From Tetrahymena elliotti 4EA (lineage: Eukaryota; Ciliophora; Oligohymenophorea; Hymenostomatida; Tetrahymenidae), in assembly GCA_000231825.2 (NCBI GenBank), contig JH720335.1:186001-250000 (forward strand): a stretch of 64,000 bases of DNA, in the 5' to 3' direction. Below, piece after piece: positions 23,087-34,750 of the stretch (within the stretch, counting starts at the first letter, position 1; the number at the start of each line of letters is the position of its first letter). The translations under genes were made by a program, and so were the position numbers. The notes beneath the pieces are model-generated. The model was not told the DNA's origin. It searched no databases and saw nothing but the letters and a program-made list of their open reading frames with translations.

Positions 23087-25576
23087 TCATTTAAATTTAG
23101 TTCCTGTTGCCAAGAGTTTCTCTTCTGATTCCTATCAAAAAAGTTTTAAAATGTTTCAGTTGATGATCTTTTTATATAATTTAGTTACTTTCATTTCTCT
23201 TTCGAGTTCTTCTATTTTTGCTTCTGCCTCATCTTTAATTTGGTAGCAAAGATAACACTAGAAATAAATGAAAAAAAGCAATAAAATCAAATATCAAAAT
23301 TTAATAATTAAATAATTTACTGTCTATTTTTATGATGGTAAATTGATTGACTTAGACTGAAACAAAAATTTTAATTAATTTTACCATCTGAATTAATTTA
23401 AATTAAGAATAATTAATTATTATCTTATGATTGAAATCTTTCGTTTATTTATTTTCTTACCACTCCCTAATATGATTTAACAATCATTAATCAAATCATA
23501 AACTGAAAACAAAAAGACTAAATTATTACAGCCTTAAATGCATATATAAACATTATTAATCCTAAAGTTTCTTCATACTTAATTTACGTTATGCTAAATA
23601 AATTAAAAAAAAAAATTACTTTAAAAAAATTTATTAGGTATTTTTACACTCTGTATAAGGAAAATAGTGATAGGATTAATTTATTTGGTTACAATTTTTA
23701 CTTTCTTTATTTAGAAAATGGTAAATTTTCATAGAAATTATCTTATTCTTACATCTATTGACTATTGTTAAAAAAATAAAGTAAACTATTAAGTTCTAAA
23801 TGTAAGCTCTTACCCACTTTAAAATAAATCAATTGATTGATTTTAATATTTTTTATAATCCAATTAATTACTCCCTTTTTTAAATTACAAATCTTGTATG
23901 ATATGCTTTTTAAATTAATTATTACTGCCTTAATAAAAAAAAATTAATTTAGAAATTATATGAAATAAATGAAGAAATTTACTCCATAGTTGTCTATCTA
24001 TTTTTTTAGAATTAGTATTTAAATTAATTCTATTTTTCATATTTTTTACCAACTTTTGAGAAAATAAGTGCTTAATTTGTGTTCTTAAAAAGTATTAAAT
24101 TACATCGTCCTATTTTTTTGTGAAATTGTTTGCAAAAATTTTTCTAAAAATGCTATTGATTTACCCACTATTTATTTCAATATATTTTTCGACACCTCTT
24201 CTTTTCTAAAAAAATTTTTACTGACTATTAATTAATTTAAAATGATAATTAATTAAAAATCAAATTGCTAAAATTAAAGTTCTAAGAATATAATATTTTA
24301 AATCTTCTTTGTAAAGAAATATCTTACTTTCCACTAGTTAAAAAGAACATCAATTTGCTTTATTGGTTGATAAAATTTACATACTATTTCAAGATATTAC
24401 AAAATAAGCTCAATTTTTTCATTGTTTCTAATTTTACAAATTTAGAGTTCATCTATGAAATTATTTATGAAATATTTTAGACCAGGTCTGTTAATTTTAA
24501 ATATAGATTACATGATTTCCTTTTGAATTTGATTGCTCCACAGCCAGTTCTTTTGCTTTCTTAAAAAATTCTAAGATACTTTAAAAATTTCTCTTTAAAT
24601 TTACAATAATTTTTTCAAAAATTCTCTGCTTCTAATTCTTAATTGCCATCCAAGTCTACATAATAAATTAATTGATAATTTGTATGTTAAAATATTTAAA
24701 TATAAAATACGAAATCAACTAATTCTCGTTGGTCTTCTTTATTTCTTCCTATTTCTGTTTTGACTCTATCAAATTCAGTAACATTAGCTTTTTTATCTGA
24801 AATTAAATATTTGATTCTACTTATTTTCTTTATGAGCAATTTATAAAATTACTTCTCATTCTCTACTCTTGATAATTATCTGCAATTGTAGTTGACAATG
24901 AATGTTAGTAAACTTAGTTAAACTTAATTTAGACATCAAATCTATTAATGGCATCGGAATAAACATTTGCATATATTTCTGCCTATTTTTATAAATCTTA
25001 AATTGAGTTAATAATGGATTAAATATTTATTTATATATTATTATTTTTTATAGTCACTATTTTAGATAGCTTTTTCAAATTATTTTGAAGCTAAAATGAA
25101 TCTAAATCTTTAGATGCTAGCTTTTCTATTATTTCTATTGCTTAAGCCTTTTATTGAGTAAAATCTTCTCTTAACTCATGATAGATGTCCAAATTATTTA
25201 ATAGCTATTTAGCTATGTCATAGCACTACTAACCTTTTTTTTAAAATTGCTTTGCTAAATTCTTATATAAATTATCTATTTTAAAAATCTATTCAGCCTA
25301 ATCTTCAGCAATTGACTAAGATTTCAGCTTTAAATTATCTTCGTTTTTCAAGAACTACAATAATTCTATTATGAATGGTTTTATTAATTTAGAATTATGA
25401 TAAGGCTTTCTATGCAAGTTTTTTTATACACATAAAGAGCACATTGGCTCAAATATGCAATCTTCACATCTCTCATCAGTACATATTGTATCCTAAAAGT
25501 CATGGTAATCACCTTTAATACATTTAGGAAACCTCTACTCTCTAATCTTTCTATCTAAAATAGATTCTTTATCCAT
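23087..25576 (-). CDS. zinc-finger protein with a micro-exon C-terminal domain (copy 2)
   Basis: From ATG 25576 the product opens with a B-box-like Cys/His module: C19, H25, C32, C37, C46, C49, H55 and H60 (ICTDERCE...PMCSLCV..NLHRKPYH). A long Gln/Lys/Ile coiled coil follows, then QIDVLFNQWK just before a donor at 24327. After that come ~16 exons of 3-15 bases (see the separate entry), a 69-base exon 23189-23257 (CYLCYQIKDEAEAKIEELER...) and a last exon 23087-23131 ending in TGTKFK. Zinc binding is inferred from the spacing; function is unknown. The middle is uncertain. The frame changes once near 24.9 kb, where a 44-base intron fits, and again near 24.65 kb at a TTTTTGAAAAAA run, where I found no good intron. 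That second change could be an indel or an assembly error. Confidence 0.6.
23321..24224 (-). other. micro-exon chain, copy 2 (exons of 3-15 bases)
   Basis: Read on the minus strand, each item is preceded by ...AG and followed by GTAA: 24222-24224 (S), 24165-24167 (W), 24104-24109 (DD), 24050-24052 (L), 23983-23997 (IDNYG), 23926-23928 (A), 23872-23874 (G), 23814-23816 (W), 23753-23761 (SID), 23702-23704 (K), 23648-23650 (S), 23588-23593 (HN), 23530-23532 (A), 23461-23466 (GV), 23385-23387 (M) and 23321-23323 (T). All lengths are multiples of three and all introns are phase 0. Introns are mostly about 50-65 bases, close to the usual ciliate minimum. Eleven of these exons are one codon long. 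The joined peptide aligns with copy 1 (32869-33951). Individual exons, especially the last two, may be revised; the chain as a whole is hard to explain by chance. Confidence 0.75.
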
Positions 25577-26338
25577 AATCTTTGTAAATTTTTTAGTTAT
25601 TTTGAATGTGTAATTTAATATCTTTTTCTGATGGTTTAAAAACAAATTAAAAAATAAACAAATTTCTTTTTTTGCGGCATTCAATTTTCTTTATTAAAAA
25701 GAACATATTCAAAATTTAAAATCAATCTTCACCATCAATTAATTTTATTTAATTCGATAATAAAATAGACTTAAAAAAGGCAAAAATGAATTCAAAAAAA
25801 AGCAGCATTTTCTTTAAAAATAACTAATTCTAAGCTAAAAATAACAATACCCTTAAGTCTAAGAAAGAGGCATTTATTTGAATTAATAGTATGTATGTAT
25901 ATATATATAACAGCAAATTATTAGTAAATTAATAAAATAGCGTTATTACTTCAAACTTATATTAAAACCTAGTAAAATTAATATTAATTTTAATTAATTA
26001 CATCAATTTGAATAATATGTTAGCATATGAAAAAATGGAGATATCTTTTACCTTAAATTAAGTTAATAAATAATAAATGAAATGATCGATTTCATGTTAA
26101 AATTATATAATATTTTAAAAAATTAAAAACTTTAAGCTGGGATCGATGGACAAAATTATATTATTAAATGATAATAAATATTCATAGATAATTTAATAAA
26201 ATTAAAATTTTTTGATAAAAATGGTAAAAAAGTAAAACTTTAAATTATTATTTCTTTAAGAAAAAAACACTAGTAATAGAATAAAAATTTTCCTAACATT
26301 TTTCATTAAATTTTTAAAGATATTAATTTATTTGATTT
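25577..26338. other. intergenic stretch
   Basis: Holds a short alternating (TATG)(TA) run near 25890-25910 and otherwise plain AT-rich DNA. It should include the promoter of the zinc-finger gene. Confidence 0.4.
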
Positions 26339-29300
26339 TCAAATTTCATTTTATTCTTAATCTTCCTCATCATCAACATTTAATTCAATAAGGTATTATA
26401 AGACATTAACATATTGGGGAGCATCTTCACATAATTTTTAAAGAGCAGATTTTATTTCTTGATTTTTATCACGTAATTCTTCATATTTTCTAAATTTATA
26501 ATTAGATTAAATTAATTATGAATTTCATTTTTTATATTAAAATTATTACGTCATTAATGTTGCTTCAGGAACAGAGAGTCTTGCCTTACCTACAGCCAAA
26601 TCCTCTAACTTTTTAGCTCTATTTTGCATACAGCTAATATTTAATATATTTGTACTTCTTTAGAGCTTGTAGATTGTGAGCTCAATATTTTTATTGTAAC
26701 AATCAGATTCAATTTTCTATAAATTATCATTACTTCCTTCAATTTATTGGTTGAGCTATTTATTTTTAAATCAAAATATTAAATTTCATTGAAATTTAGC
26801 AAAATAAAAAAATTTATTAAGAATTATTCAAGAAAAATGAAATTAAAAAGACTAATTACATCATCTAATTCGACTTTTTTACCCTTAATAGCCTTTTCCA
26901 TTTATTCTGCATTTCTAGTAGTTTAGTTGAGTGTGGTTTTTAACTATGCAATTTTTTTAGTTATTTAGGCAGAATTATCAGAGGCAGCACTAATGGATGA
27001 AGACTTTTAGCTCATAGTGTTGGAGTTACTAAATGTTTTATCTTTATTCATGTATTTTAATTAAATAGTTTCTCTCTTATAAACTGCTCTTTCCATCTCA
27101 GCAATGATTGCCTCTTGTTTTTTTCTTAAGTCATCCAATCTGAGCTCCATACGATGGATTTCTCTCTTGAGCTCTTAAATTTCTGTTTGACCAACAGTAG
27201 GATCTAAGGCATCTTACATTTCCTTTTCTAATTAAATCTTTCTTTCCCAAAGTAAAATTTGTCTTTCTGATTCTACAATTTCAGCAAGTAAGTCAGCCTA
27301 AATTAAAATAATTTTTAAAGAAAAGATAAAATTTAATTTGAATTAAAAAGATGAAAAAGTAGATAGATTAGATTACCTTTTCTTCTTTCAAGCGATCAAT
27401 TTCAACTTCTAATTTAACAGATTCCTTTTCTAATTCTTTGAGTTTTTCAACAAATTCAGATTTAATATTAAAGTTTTCATTGTCTAATTTTTATTGCTTT
27501 TCTTTATTTCTATAAATTGCATCGTTAAGCTTGTTCATTTCATTTCTAAGATTTTTGAGAGCATTTTGAATCTCACGAATATCTTTTTCGTAGATTCTAT
27601 AATTATTATTAAGACGTAATTTCTTTTATTCTAAAATGGTTTATTTTGTTTAAAGTTAAGAGACATCTTCTTCAATTCTATTTAATCTGTTATTTTAAGT
27701 AACGAGCAAAGTCTACTTCTTAATCCATTCTCTTTGCATCAAGTCATTTTCTTTACCTAATTCTTATGTTTTTCTAATTAAATTGTTTCTCTTGGCTTCA
27801 AGTGGTCCTCTGCTCATATCACTTTACACACTACTTAACTTATCGTGTTCTCTATTTAATCTTCCAACTTCATGTTGTTTCTTTTCATTTAAATCATGAC
27901 CTTATCTAATTTATACTTCATAAGTAGCAACAGTGATTTCCTTTTCTTCTCTTTCTTTGATGACCTTTATAAAAAGAAAAATATTTTATTTTTATTAAAA
28001 TAAAACTTATTAAATTTGTGAATTACTTCTCTTCTCTTATTTTCAAGAACTTCGATTTATGAAAGAGTATTGAGTTGATCAATTTTAACTCTTGCTATTT
28101 CATTGAGTAAGTTTTCTAATTCAACAGACTTATCTTCAATGTCAATAGATATTTGATTGGCTTGTTTATTTAAATTAGTAGCAGTCTTTTCGATTGTTGT
28201 ATGTTCTGATTTTTGATGAACTAAATCTTCCCATAATTTTTTCGTTTCAGTATGGAGTTTCATAATATTAGTTTCAATTAAATTCATTTAGTCTTCAATA
28301 TTTCTCTTATCAATCTCAGCTCTACCTGCTTCGGTTTCAGTTTGACGTAAGGATTAAGTAAGAAGGTTAATTTAAGCTTCAAGCTTACTTTTCTCTTCTT
28401 ATAATTCATTGTATTTCTTCTATAAGTAGTCCTTCTCATAGTCAAATTTTTTATTCTTACCTTTTTATTTAATAAGAAAAATAAATTTAAAGCAATTCAA
28501 TCATAGAAATAAGAATTTAATACAATATTTTGAACTCCTTTTTTCAATATATAATTATTTAAATACAAATAATCTATGAAAACTCAAATGAGATAGGTAT
28601 CGAAATAAGGATTCAGAAATATTTTTTGAAATTAAATAAATAAATAAATTAAATACCTTCTAAGTTTTCTTAGATTTCAGTTTCCTTTCTAATTTCAGCA
28701 TTAACACCATTTAATTCTGTTCCAATTTGAAGGTTAAGTTCTTGTTACCCTCTATGTTGTTAAGAAAAAAGTTTTTAAAATCAAATCAATACGACAAACT
28801 AAATTTTTGATTTTAAGTGATTGATTTATAACAAACAATTCATTCTTAATATTCAAAAACAAGATATTTATTTACTTAAGAGCTTCTTTGATGGCTTGCA
28901 AAGCATTATCCATTCTTTGCATGGTCATGAGTGATTTTTACCATCTTTCTAACAAATTCTTTTTGGAAGCAATAATTTTTTGCATTTCCAAATGAGCTTC
29001 TTTGAGAATTTGTTTTGCTTGTTCAGTTTCTTCCTTTTATGAAATTAACTAAGCAGTTAAAATAGTCTTTTATTCAGTCTAACGTTTAATTTCTTCATTC
29101 ATTGTGTCAATTAATAAATCTTATTTCTTTTTTTATGCTTCAAGATTAACTACATTTTCTTCAGCTCTATAAGTGTTAGTCTTAGTATTAATAATTTATC
29201 CTTTCATTTATTGATTAAATTCATTTATTTAATAGAGGGTTCTTGTTAACTTAGAAAGTTCATCTTGTGCTTTCAAATATTTCTTTCTTAACTCTTCTAA

Positions 29301-29943
29301 TTCTTTTTTCTTAGCATCATAAACTTCACTCTCTGTTTTTAATTTTTGTTCAGCTTCAATTCTATTTTTTGATAAATATGTTAACATTTCTCATTTTGTA
29401 GCATTTAAAATTTATTTTTTCAATTAAAATATTTCAAAATAAATAACAAATTATTAATAGCAAATCCCATTTTTCTCTTAAAAAATTCTTTTAAGTTTCT
29501 CATTGAATATTTGCAATTAAATGTATTAAAAAGCTTTCAATAAATACCTCAATTTTTAAACCCAATTATAATTCTCATGAGCTTATTCAAAATTCATTTG
29601 ATTCTCTGCTAATTGTTGTTGGACTGAATATAAACGCACACCAATGTCTTCTTTAGTTTTTTCAAGCTTTTTCAAATTTGCATCTATTTCTATAAGCTTC
29701 TGATCGACTCTTTCATGTTCGTCAGTCAATTATTTTGTTAGATCAATTTAAAGTTTAGCAAGAAGAGGCTTTCATATTTATTAAAATATTAATTTAATAT
29801 TATGATCGTTTGGTATGAATAAATCAGTGAATTTTTATTTAAATTTTATGATTTTATAATCATTTTATCCATACATGGTCTGCGGGTAAATAGGCCATAT
29901 CATCTTCAAAATTATTATCTTCTGGTCCCTATTAATTACTCAT
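26339..29943 (-). CDS. CCDC40: CCDC40/FAP172 axonemal ruler protein
   Basis: Starts at ATG 29943 (MSNQQGPEDNNFEDDM) and ends at TGA 26339-26341, with several short introns. It is almost all coiled coil. Near the N-terminus the segment LTDEHERVDQKLIEIDANLK runs into EDIGVRLYSVQQQLAENQM, matching the CCDC40 signature (..LGVxLYxVQQxLA..). Near the C-terminus ESERQILLWERKIQLEKEMQ, GQTEIQELKREIHRMELRL and MERAVYKRETI follow CCDC40 almost residue for residue. The end (LCEDAPQYVNVLQYLIEL) also fits. CCDC40 pairs with CCDC39 as the 96-nm molecular ruler on axonemal doublets, setting positions of inner dynein arms and the nexin-dynein regulatory complex. The call is by remembered family motifs, without a search. 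Confidence 0.88.
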
Positions 29944-31559
29944 TTTTATCAATTAGAAACTTAATAATTAATGCTTGCTTGTCTAAGTAATAATATATTT
30001 AATTTATTTGATTAACAAAAAAATAAGTTGTTTTTTATTAATTTGTTTCTTATTTTCATATGAGCAAACAAACAAATAAACAATTAATCAATCAATTAAT
30101 AATGCTATCAATCAAGCAACAAAGCAAGCTATTTAAAATAATTAAAAAACAAATAATCATTCATATAGAACAAAGTATCATTCACATATCAACCGAATCC
30201 ATTAGATCCTTCCTTTAATCATAATATCAAAAATTTATAATAACTTCATTATTATATTGCTTTCATTCAATTATTTAATAACTCCACTGTTACTTTATTT
30301 TAACCACCCAACAAATCTTTATTCAAAATATTAAATTTATTTTATTGAAATTAGATATGAAAATGATAACTAAACCAGATCCTTATTTTTCAAAAATAGC
30401 TGGTAGTTTTATTATCATTACAAATATATAAGCATAGTTTCTATTCAATTTTAGTTAATGTACATTAATTTTTTGAAAATAAAACCAAAATATTTGAAAA
30501 TTTAAATGAAAATTTTCAAAAATAAGGTCTTAATTTAAATTATTTATTTATTGACTTAACAAATCAAACATGTAAATATCAAATAATTTTAAACGTTTTG
30601 GTATTGATTAAACTAAGTTAAAGGCTTCACTTCCAATTTAAAATTTCATATTCTTTAAAAGTTAGTATTATTTTAAAAAGAATTATTTTATTTTAATTTA
30701 AAATTAAATTCAAAACAATTAAACTTTTTAAAGTTATTTTTTTTACTTTAAAAGTGATAAAATATTTTTATTTGTGATTTTAGATTAAACAAAATAAAGT
30801 TCTTTATTGCCTTAGAAAAATATAAAATGTTAAATTTAGACTGTAAGTATATGAATTATTTTAAATATTGATTCATTTATTAAATGCATAATGACTAAAG
30901 GAATTATTTTAATATTTTTAGGTATAGTAACATTATTGATGATAATATTTATTATTTAAAATTTAAATTATGGTTTGAAAATAAAGTTATATTTAAACTA
31001 TTACAATTATTAATTATAGAAATTCTTAGTTATTAAATATATAATTTTAGAAATTGTAATATCAATTAAAATTACCTGTTGTTAATACCTATTATTTAAA
31101 ATCAAGTTCTGTATTGGATTATGATTTTAAATTGTTTTTAATCATTTGAAATTTATTAATAATAAAATATTATAATAGCTTTTCAAGCAAATAAAGAGTA
31201 TATCTAAAAAAGAATCAATTATATGAGTATTTAGAAAATTTTTGATAGATCTTAATTAATAGATTTTAGTAGTTTCAAACACGATTATTAATGGTGAATG
31301 AAGTTAATAATTAATTAAAGATTTTAATAAATATTTAATTTTAATGGTAAATTATTTAACGATAAGTTATAATCTAATAGAAATATTGCATATCATTACT
31401 TGATTTTTCCTTTTTGTGATTCTGGATTGTTAAAAATTTAGTTTTTTAAAGGTATAAAAAATATTAACAAAACAACAACAACAACAACAAAATAATTCCA
31501 AAAAATAGTATAAACCATAAATAACAAGCATCCCTCAATAATAAAGCAAGCAAGAGAAA
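29944..31559. other. divergent intergenic region with (CAA)n run
   Basis: Lies between the divergent CCDC40 and zinc-finger genes, so both promoters are expected here. It contains low-complexity AAC/AAT repeats (30065-30130) and a (CAA)n run at about 31467-31490 just upstream of the ATG at 31560. No gene is recognised. Confidence 0.45.
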
Positions 31560-34170
31560 ATGAGTTTAATAAAAAATCAAATTATTGTAGATTTATAGAG
31601 ACAACTTCAATAGTATAAATATCCTTTGTGTTCACGTCATGTAGAAAAAGATTACTTGAATATGATATGCTTGGATAAAAGGTGTGATGAAGATAGCATT
31701 CTTGACCCATTTTGTTCAATTTGCACAGACAGAAACAATCATAGAAAGGCATACCATGTTCAACATAACTTAAAGAATATTTTAAAGGATGTCTTAGATT
31801 AAACCCAAGAATCATAGCTCATCAATGAGGCTGATAGCTCTTATGCTAATATGCCATAAACAGAATTTGAAGTTATTTTGCAATAATTAGGAAAAGAATT
31901 TTAGGTAAGTGTTCATCTAAAAATGAGCATTTTTAAATTAAAATATCAGTAATAAGGAAATGAAAATTACTTTATATTTGAAAAAGATATTTGGATAGGA
32001 ATGTTTCAAAGTAGCTGATACTCTTTTTAGGACAATAGAAAAGTATAGATTATCTAAGATTATTAAGTGCCCAGAAAAGCCAGCTGTGTAAAAAATTGTT
32101 GCAGAAATATTAGAAAATGGTGATGAAGCAACTCTTAGAAGAAATTTGAAAAAATTATTAAGATATGGAGAAGTCTAGAATGAATAATTAATTCTCAATC
32201 CTTCAAATTAATCAGTTTTTAAGGAATAAATTGAAAAAAATGCAAAATCCTATATTAAAATGTTAGAATCAGGCTTGGAATAGCTTGGATAAATCAGATT
32301 TGATCTATTCGTTAGAGGAATCAGAACTGATTTTGATGATATCTAGTTAATTAAGAACTCCCCTTTGAAAGATATTTCATCAGCTAGCCCTTCTAAACTT
32401 AGAGATATCCCAGGTAAGTTAAAAAACATAAGCTAAACAGATAGATATGTTAAAAATATTAAAAGATTATATAAGAAAATGAATGCTTTATTGAAATTAT
32501 TTTTAATAAAATAGTTGATCCTGCTATTTCTAAATACTTTAAATCAACAGCTGAATCACCTTGTATGCAGCTAATTTGACTTATTTATTTATTTACATTT
32601 GATATTTTCATAAAATAAAAGATGATCATGAAGTTATTTTAGATTAAAGAATTAAGTAAGTTGCTTAGACAGCTGAGCAAGAAAAAGTTTTAAATGCTAC
32701 AATGGTATTTACTATTTTGATTTGATAAAAATTAACAAATTGTTTCTATAAAATAGAATGCCATGACAATTAAAGAAGAAGTGAGACAATTATAAAAGGA
32801 AATTGAAGTAATACCTAGATTTATTTATCAATTCTATTATTACCAAAACGCATTTTCATTAAAAATAGAATGTTAGGTAAATCGCAGTAGATTAGGCTAA
32901 TTTATAGCCAGGCCATGTAATAAGTTTGACATTTAATTAGTTAGATATGAAGAAATAAATATTTTATATTAAAATAGATTAGTTAGGTAAATTTTGTTCA
33001 CTTTATAAACTAATTTTTTACAAGTTTGATTTGATTTAACTTGGTTTGGTTTGTTACACAACTCAAAACTCATGGCTATAAAAAAACAGAAAGTAAAAAT
33101 TATTATTCAAATTTTTTAAAAGTTAATCTAATTTTAAAAATAACTTATTTCATAGCAAGTAAATTTTTACTTCAACTTAATTAATCTTATTGATTTTCGC
33201 TGCATATTCTAAGTGGATTACATGGGAAGATGTAAATTATTTGGTTTTTTTATTAGAAGAAACTTAAGTATCAATTTAAAATTTAAAATAGCTTTAGACC
33301 AACAATCATTAAACAGTATTTTTAATTTAGAATAAATATATCGTGTTATATTTAATTATTTTTTATCTAATAAAAATAATTTAGTGGGTAATTATATTTT
33401 GTTTGAATAAAACAATATTTTTAAACTATTTTCATATGAAATAAAAGGGACTTGATGTAATTTTATTATGATTAAGCAGTTTTTAATAATTTGATATGCT
33501 TTTTATATTAGGGAGTAAGTATTAATTAATATTTTTAAAAGCTTATTAAAATTAATTTTAAATAATAAAAAGAAACATGTAAGTTTTAATACTTTAAAGT
33601 TCACCAAAACTTCTCAATTAAGGAAATATTTTTTCTTTCTTAGGCAGTAAATTAAAATTTATTTTGAAAAAAGAAATTAACTAAACTTTTAATAAATTAA
33701 AGACACATGTAATTTCTTGAATTGAGATGGTTTTTTTATATTAATTTGAATCCAAATCTATAATAGCCAGTAAACAGATATCAATTTTGTTTTTATTTAA
33801 AATATATTAATAATATTTGTTAAAAAATAAAGGATGTAAGCAGAATTTAGTTAGTAGTTATGTCTTTTTTATTTCTTTTTGCTCAAATAAATAGTCCAAG
33901 GCAGTAAGTATTTTTTAAATAAATTATCATTTGTTAACATTATTTTAGTGGGTAAAATAGATTTAGTAAGTTAAATAAAATTTAATAATTTTGTTTTGAA
34001 AAAAGTGTTTCAAGTGCTATCCAATTTATTATGAAGCAAACAAAGATGTAGATAAACTTAAAAAGAAAATATATGTAATGTTTTTTTTGAAAAAATTGTT
34101 TATCAAAGATTTTAACGTTATCAAATAGGAACTCAAATAAAGATACAATTAAGAAAAAAATTAAAAATGA
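31560..34170 (+). CDS. zinc-finger protein with a micro-exon C-terminal domain (copy 1)
   Basis: Exons 31560-31904, 31999-32413, 32476-32562, 32622-32704 and 32757-32807 join with matching phases. The N-terminus has a B-box-like module: C24, H27, C37, C42, C52, C55, H61 and H66 (ICLDKRCDE...DPFCSICT..NNHRKAYH). A helical region follows (...EVRQLQKEIE). The next 1.1 kb is a chain of exons of 3-24 bases (separate entry), then a 69-base exon 34006-34074 (CFKCYPIYYEANKDVDKLKK...) and a last exon 34129-34170 ending NQEKNQK. The C-terminal unit W..D..H.....CxxC plus coil is shared with copy 2 and may be a second metal-binding domain. Function is unknown. An alternative early stop at 32577-32579 results if the intron at 32563 is not removed. 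Confidence 0.7.
32869..33951 (+). other. micro-exon chain, copy 1 (exons of 3-24 bases)
   Basis: Plus-strand items each sit between AG and GTAA or GTAT: 32908-32916 (PGH), 32978-32986 (ISQ), 33090-33092 (K), 33156-33158 (Q), 33214-33231 (WITWED), 33292-33315 (LQTNNHQT), 33385-33387 (W), 33448-33456 (GLD), 33512-33514 (G), 33573-33578 (KH), 33644-33646 (A), 33703-33708 (TH), 33767-33769 (P), 33833-33835 (D), 33901-33903 (A) and 33949-33951 (W). All are multiples of three, phase 0, and nine are single codons. A candidate at 32869-32876 does not keep frame and is probably intronic. The exon at 33901 could instead begin at 33895 (SKA). From WITWED onward the chain is supported by the paralogue; the first four items are less certain. 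Confidence 0.75.
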
Positions 34171-34750
34171 GAATAAGTACTGCAGTTAAAAGAATTTCTA
34201 ATATTTTCACAAATCTATTTTAAAATAGAGATGTAAATATGAAAATAAAGTTTATTTATTTGTATTCTTTTTGTTATTAAAATACAGACAGATTTAAAAT
34301 GTTTAGTTTTAAATATAAAATTATTTCTATTTATTTTAATTGAAGATATTTATTATTTTACAAAGTAAGAAAAAATAAATATTCTCTTTAAAAATTTCTA
34401 AGATTTCTTCTTTTTTTGATATGAATAATTTATTTTGTTAATTTTATTTGTAATGGTAAGAAAATAATATTTAATTTTATTTTTAAATATTTTGTTTTCT
34501 TGTATACACTTTAAAGAGCACATACATACACACATGCTTTTAATTTATTAATTTATTTATTATTATTGAATGCTTTAATTTAATAAATAATTTTTCTATT
34601 CATTTATTGAAAAATAGTAACATGATTATATAAAATAATCAGTATTTAATAAATTAAGAATACTTACTAATTTACTTTTTATTTTTTATATTATTTCTAT
34701 TTATCTTTATCTTTAATGCAAATTTATTAATTTTAATTGATGAAAATATT
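34171..34750. other. intergenic stretch between convergent genes
   Basis: AT-rich, with a short (ACATAC) run near 34520. Nothing else is recognised. Confidence 0.4.

Noticed and set aside
23087..23487. A separate 58-residue gene starting at ATG 23487
   Set aside because: Four exons join cleanly. However, GGAGTG, ATG and ACA fit better as the last micro-exons of the upstream chain, and the 69-base exon and tail match copy 1.
33448..34074. Reading the micro-exons of copy 1 in phase 2 instead of phase 0
   Set aside because: Phase 2 also stays open (it gives DLMENMQHIQ-like helix). Phase 0 makes the 69-base exon homologous to that of copy 2 (CFKCY/CYLCY) and gives a matching stop position, so phase 0 is preferred.
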